This document shows, one piece after another, positions 61,201 through 64,000 of a stretch of 64,000 bases of DNA (positions are counted from its first letter, which is position 1; each line of letters starts with the position of its first letter). A program made the position numbers and the translations under genes. The DNA lies in contig OZ037766.1 of assembly GCA_964035545.1 (NCBI GenBank), forward strand, positions 9,867,722-9,931,721, given 5' to 3'. The DNA is from Bugula neritina. Taxonomy: Eukaryota; Bryozoa; Gymnolaemata; Cheilostomatida; Bugulidae. The notes below the pieces were generated by a model that saw only the letters and a list, made by a program, of their open reading frames with translations, was not told the DNA's origin and did not search any database.

Positions 61201-63344
61201 GGTGCGATAATCGACGTTTACAAACCTTAGCTGCTTCCGCTTCATCTTCTATACTTTCACTAGCCTTTAAGTAAACAACTTTATTATCACCTTCTAAAGT
61301 TAACAACAAATTAAATGAATGTTGAAACAAAATTTTATTTGTTCTAATACATTACATAGCAGAGTGAATACAGAGTACTGTTTCAACTCTGCAAAACTGA
61401 ACGATCTATAACCTTAAATTTTTTCACATGACTAGTTTTTGAGCTAACTTCCAGCCATCTTATTACAACTTACTACAGATTAACCTGGTATCAGATGAAA
61501 AGCAAAAAACTACATTCATGGCTGAACATAAGACTTTTTTGACAAAGCAAAACAATATTTTAGTCGTATGGATTGCTATGTATGGATATAATGGAATAAT
61601 GAGTGGAAATATTTATTGGTAATGATAGCTGGTGGTAGTAGGAATCAGATAAAAATATAATATGACAAGTACAAAAGCAATTTTGAGCATAGATGACTTT
61701 CCGGTTTATCAGATTCGTATGTACTCTTTTGTTATTGATGCAATTGAAGAATTTCACCACGGTAGAATTAAAAGTATATTTCAGAAAGAAAGGATTAGGC
61801 TCAGAAGATAAATCTCTTTGAGTAACTACAAATTGAGCAACATATTTTCAGGTGTAGCACTCCACAGGAAACTGAAAATTTATTGAGCAGTAAATTCTCT
61901 TCACATTTAACTTTTATTTCAAAATATTTTTTTGTTGACAAAAATCTTGAATTAAAGTCTGTACGAGTTATATTATATTTAAAATTAAAAGATGATCTGA
62001 GTGAAATGAAAGTCATGCCAAAAGTCCCATTTTGCCACCTGTGCCAAGTGCTTATTATGGCATTGGGATACATTAATTAACAAATATTACAAACACATGA
62101 AGAATTATTTTAATAAATGCAGTGTTTTTCAAATCACATCACTTAAAATAGAAATCTGCCAACCTTTCTTTTCAAAACCTTCAACTTGGCAACCATTGAT
62201 GAAAGTAATTGTGATACAGTATATACTGAAGCATTTTCATCTAAAGTTGTTTGTATCAAATGCGCTGTAGAGTTGACATGGGAGATTTCCTTGTCAATAT
62301 TTTTCTGGGCATTTCTGAATTTTCTATTGAGTGACTCATAAGGTACCTACAAGAAATTAATAGAATTGAAAGTTATGTTCTTTGAACAATATGTATCCGC
62401 TTTAGGCCAAAAATAAAGACAAAATTATATATTTTTACTATATAGAATAGGAATAAAGTAAAAAAGCATTGAAATTACTAGAAAAAATTGTGTTAAATGA
62501 ATAGGGCACATATTGTAGTTGCTTAACATTTGGAAAATTATTATCACATAAATTGACATATTACTAAAAAATAACACCCACCCCATCCTGTCAAGATCTA
62601 CACATACAAAGAAACACTTGACTATTGAACAGAACAGCCCTAAGAGTTTGGTGAGAATTTTTTCTTCTAACTATTTCATTTTTCTAACCCCAAAAGTTTA
62701 ATAAAGCCATATAAATACTAACAAATACAAACTATAGTGAGAAAATGCAAATGGTGAGATTATCAGTAATCTGACAATTTTTGTAAAAATGACACAATTA
62801 CTTTGGCCCCTGAAGACAGTTTAACAATTACATTAATTAATCAACCGCTAGTGTATGTACAAACTACCTTCATGAGACACTTTCTGATGTTTTCCTTTGT
62901 AACTTATAAATATAATTAAACAATTTTCTTAATTATCATACCATGATTTGACAATTTAGTACTCTCGGCATATAACTAATTATATTACTAGCTTTAACTT
63001 TTAAAGTATATCAATTAGTTCTTAATAACACAGGTAGCTTGCCTGCCCAAAATTTATTATTTAATTTACATAAAGGCCTTGGTGTTATTAGGGCAATCCA
63101 AAAGCACTTAGTTGCATTACACAACGTTTTATAATGACCCAACTTTTTGCAATCATTTCTATAAATTTTCAGTTGGAATGTGAATCGAACATTTCTTGAG
63201 AACTTAACATCTACAACGCAGGTTTTTAAAATATTTCTTATCCTGCACAGGCTTTTGCAATTTTTATTAAAGCAAAGTCAGCTTGGCTCAGCTTCCAACA
63301 CAAACCTTCAGAGTAGAGTGCTCCAACACTTGAACATCAGCCAT
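58280..63344 (-). CDS. MAEA: MAEA, CTLH/GID E3 ubiquitin ligase subunit
   Basis: Eight exons join in frame to 386 residues (human is 396): 63306-63344, 62164-62346, 61061-61264, 60773-60897, 59943-60126, 59562-59695, 58815-59004, 58280-58381. MAEA (yeast Gid9) pairs with RMND5 to form the catalytic RING core of the CTLH ligase. The N-terminal block [18 protein letters not shown] matches the family. LisH lies at about 114-141 ([19 protein letters not shown]), followed by CTLH ([14 protein letters not shown] to [16 protein letters not shown]), the CRA-like [11 protein letters not shown] segment, and the unusual MAEA-type RING ([46 protein letters not shown]), ending EKVYLM. The intron between 59562 and 59004 has U12-type signals; its chosen splice sites restore KTPQCYK exactly as in vertebrate MAEA, whereas the nearer TAG acceptor would cause a stop. 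Confidence 0.94.
58560..58715 (-). repeat. tRNA-derived SINE, copy 2
   Basis: It lies in the last intron of MAEA. A minus-strand B-box-like GGTTTTGAACC is at 58652-58662. The plus-strand segments gttaaagcaggctaag, gcaattatgactgaatgc and accaagactt line up in order with copy 1 at 23231-23345. The A box is less clear than in copy 1. Confidence 0.55.
59005..59561 (-). other. U12-type (minor spliceosome) intron of MAEA
   Basis: The donor reads ACTCC/gtatcctttt, which matches the U12 consensus RTATCCTTT at every position. A tttccttataat branch-site-like element (consensus TTCCTTRAY, core TTCCTTA exact) ends about a dozen bases before the acceptor aaataag/A. There is no pyrimidine tract at the acceptor, as expected for U12 introns. 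Splicing here joins KTP to QCYK. Confidence 0.75.
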
Positions 63345-64000
63345 ACTGAAGATCCACAGACTAAAGAATTAAAACTGTTTGATCCCCGATCTTTGCTGAA
63401 CATAAACAATAAACAATTATATTTGATGCAATGATAGTCGAAGTAAATCTAAAAAACATTTCTCATTGCTAAACATGCATCCTGTAGCATTAAAACAGAA
63501 CAAATCAAAAATTAGATTAGCAGCAGCCTATTCTGGTTAAAGTTTGTACAAGGATTAAAATTTTTGAATTCTATAAAACTATTAGATAAAAAGTCATCGT
63601 CAAACACTTGGCAGAAAAATAAAAAGTTATCAAAAAAAAAAATCTGCAGGTTTGAAAATTATGAATTATTTAAAAATAGAAATATCAGCATCTAACTCTG
63701 GGTATACTAGTATAGTCAATTTTCATTAATTCAAAAGCCTAAGCCGGTCAGCTAGAGTTTGAACATTAAATAAATGATAACAACCAGAAATATGCATAAT
63801 ATTTATTATAGAACTTTTACGTTCATATTTACAGTTTTATATAAGAATAACAGCATTCTTAAAAAAAATATTATTCAAAGGTACACTTATGAAAGTCTCT
63901 AAAACAGAAATCAAGTATGAATATTTAAGGCCAGAAAATTACTAACAATTTTTTTAATGCTTCTGTTGCACCAAGTATAAAAAAAGAAGGAATATATTAA
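63345..64000. other. Region upstream of MAEA
   Basis: About 650 bp of AT-rich DNA lies upstream of the MAEA start codon and should contain its promoter. No further gene or repeat was recognised before the window ends. Confidence 0.45.

Overview
This window is AT-rich, intron-rich nuclear DNA from an animal, most likely an invertebrate. Every recognisable gene has animal orthologues. Coding exons are short (9 to 469 nt), nearly all introns are GT-AG, intergenic gaps are 0.1-6 kb, and TAA, TAG and TGA all serve as stops in the standard code. I cannot place the phylum from sequence alone. Gene models were built by hand by joining exons whose splice sites keep the frame open and restore family motifs. 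In each of the seven multi-exon models the summed coding length is an exact multiple of three.

Layout: 1.3-1.5 kb, VMA21 (+, one coding exon). 1.7-3.6 kb, CCDC59/TAP26-like nucleolar protein (-). 3.6-7.6 kb, a divergent spacer full of cryptic simple repeats. 7.6-8.7 kb, DNAJB9/ERdj4-like ER co-chaperone (+). 10.6-21.2 kb, a divergent PAK-like kinase (-, 11 exons) with no recognisable CRIB domain. 21.2-24.6 kb, a spacer holding a DNA-transposon-like element and a SINE. 24.6-33.6 kb, a canonical group I PAK (-, 11 exons) with CRIB and kinase domains. 33.6-39.6 kb, a divergent spacer with the most repeat-rich DNA of the window. 39.6-45.1 kb, RRP9/U3-55K WD40 protein (+). 45.7-53.1 kb, hexokinase (-, 11 exons). 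53.1-58.3 kb, a spacer with the same class of cryptic repeats. 58.3-63.3 kb, MAEA, an E3 ligase subunit of the CTLH/GID complex (-, 8 exons), one intron of which has U12-type signals.

The genes are unrelated housekeeping and signalling genes and form no operon. They act in V-ATPase assembly, ribosome biogenesis (CCDC59, RRP9), ER quality control (DNAJB9), Rho-GTPase signalling (two PAKs), glycolysis (hexokinase) and regulated protein turnover (MAEA). The two PAK genes form a tandem same-strand pair; they share the introns at the two ends of the kinase domain and differ in those between.

The observations most worth a second look are the CRIB-less PAK neighbour, the U12-type MAEA intron, a GC-AG intron in the canonical PAK, a probable 9-nt microexon plus 42-nt intron in RRP9, cryptic repeat tracts confined to the 5' sides of genes, a complete short pogo/Tigger-like MITE, a two-copy tRNA-derived SINE, and two long near-perfect hairpins.
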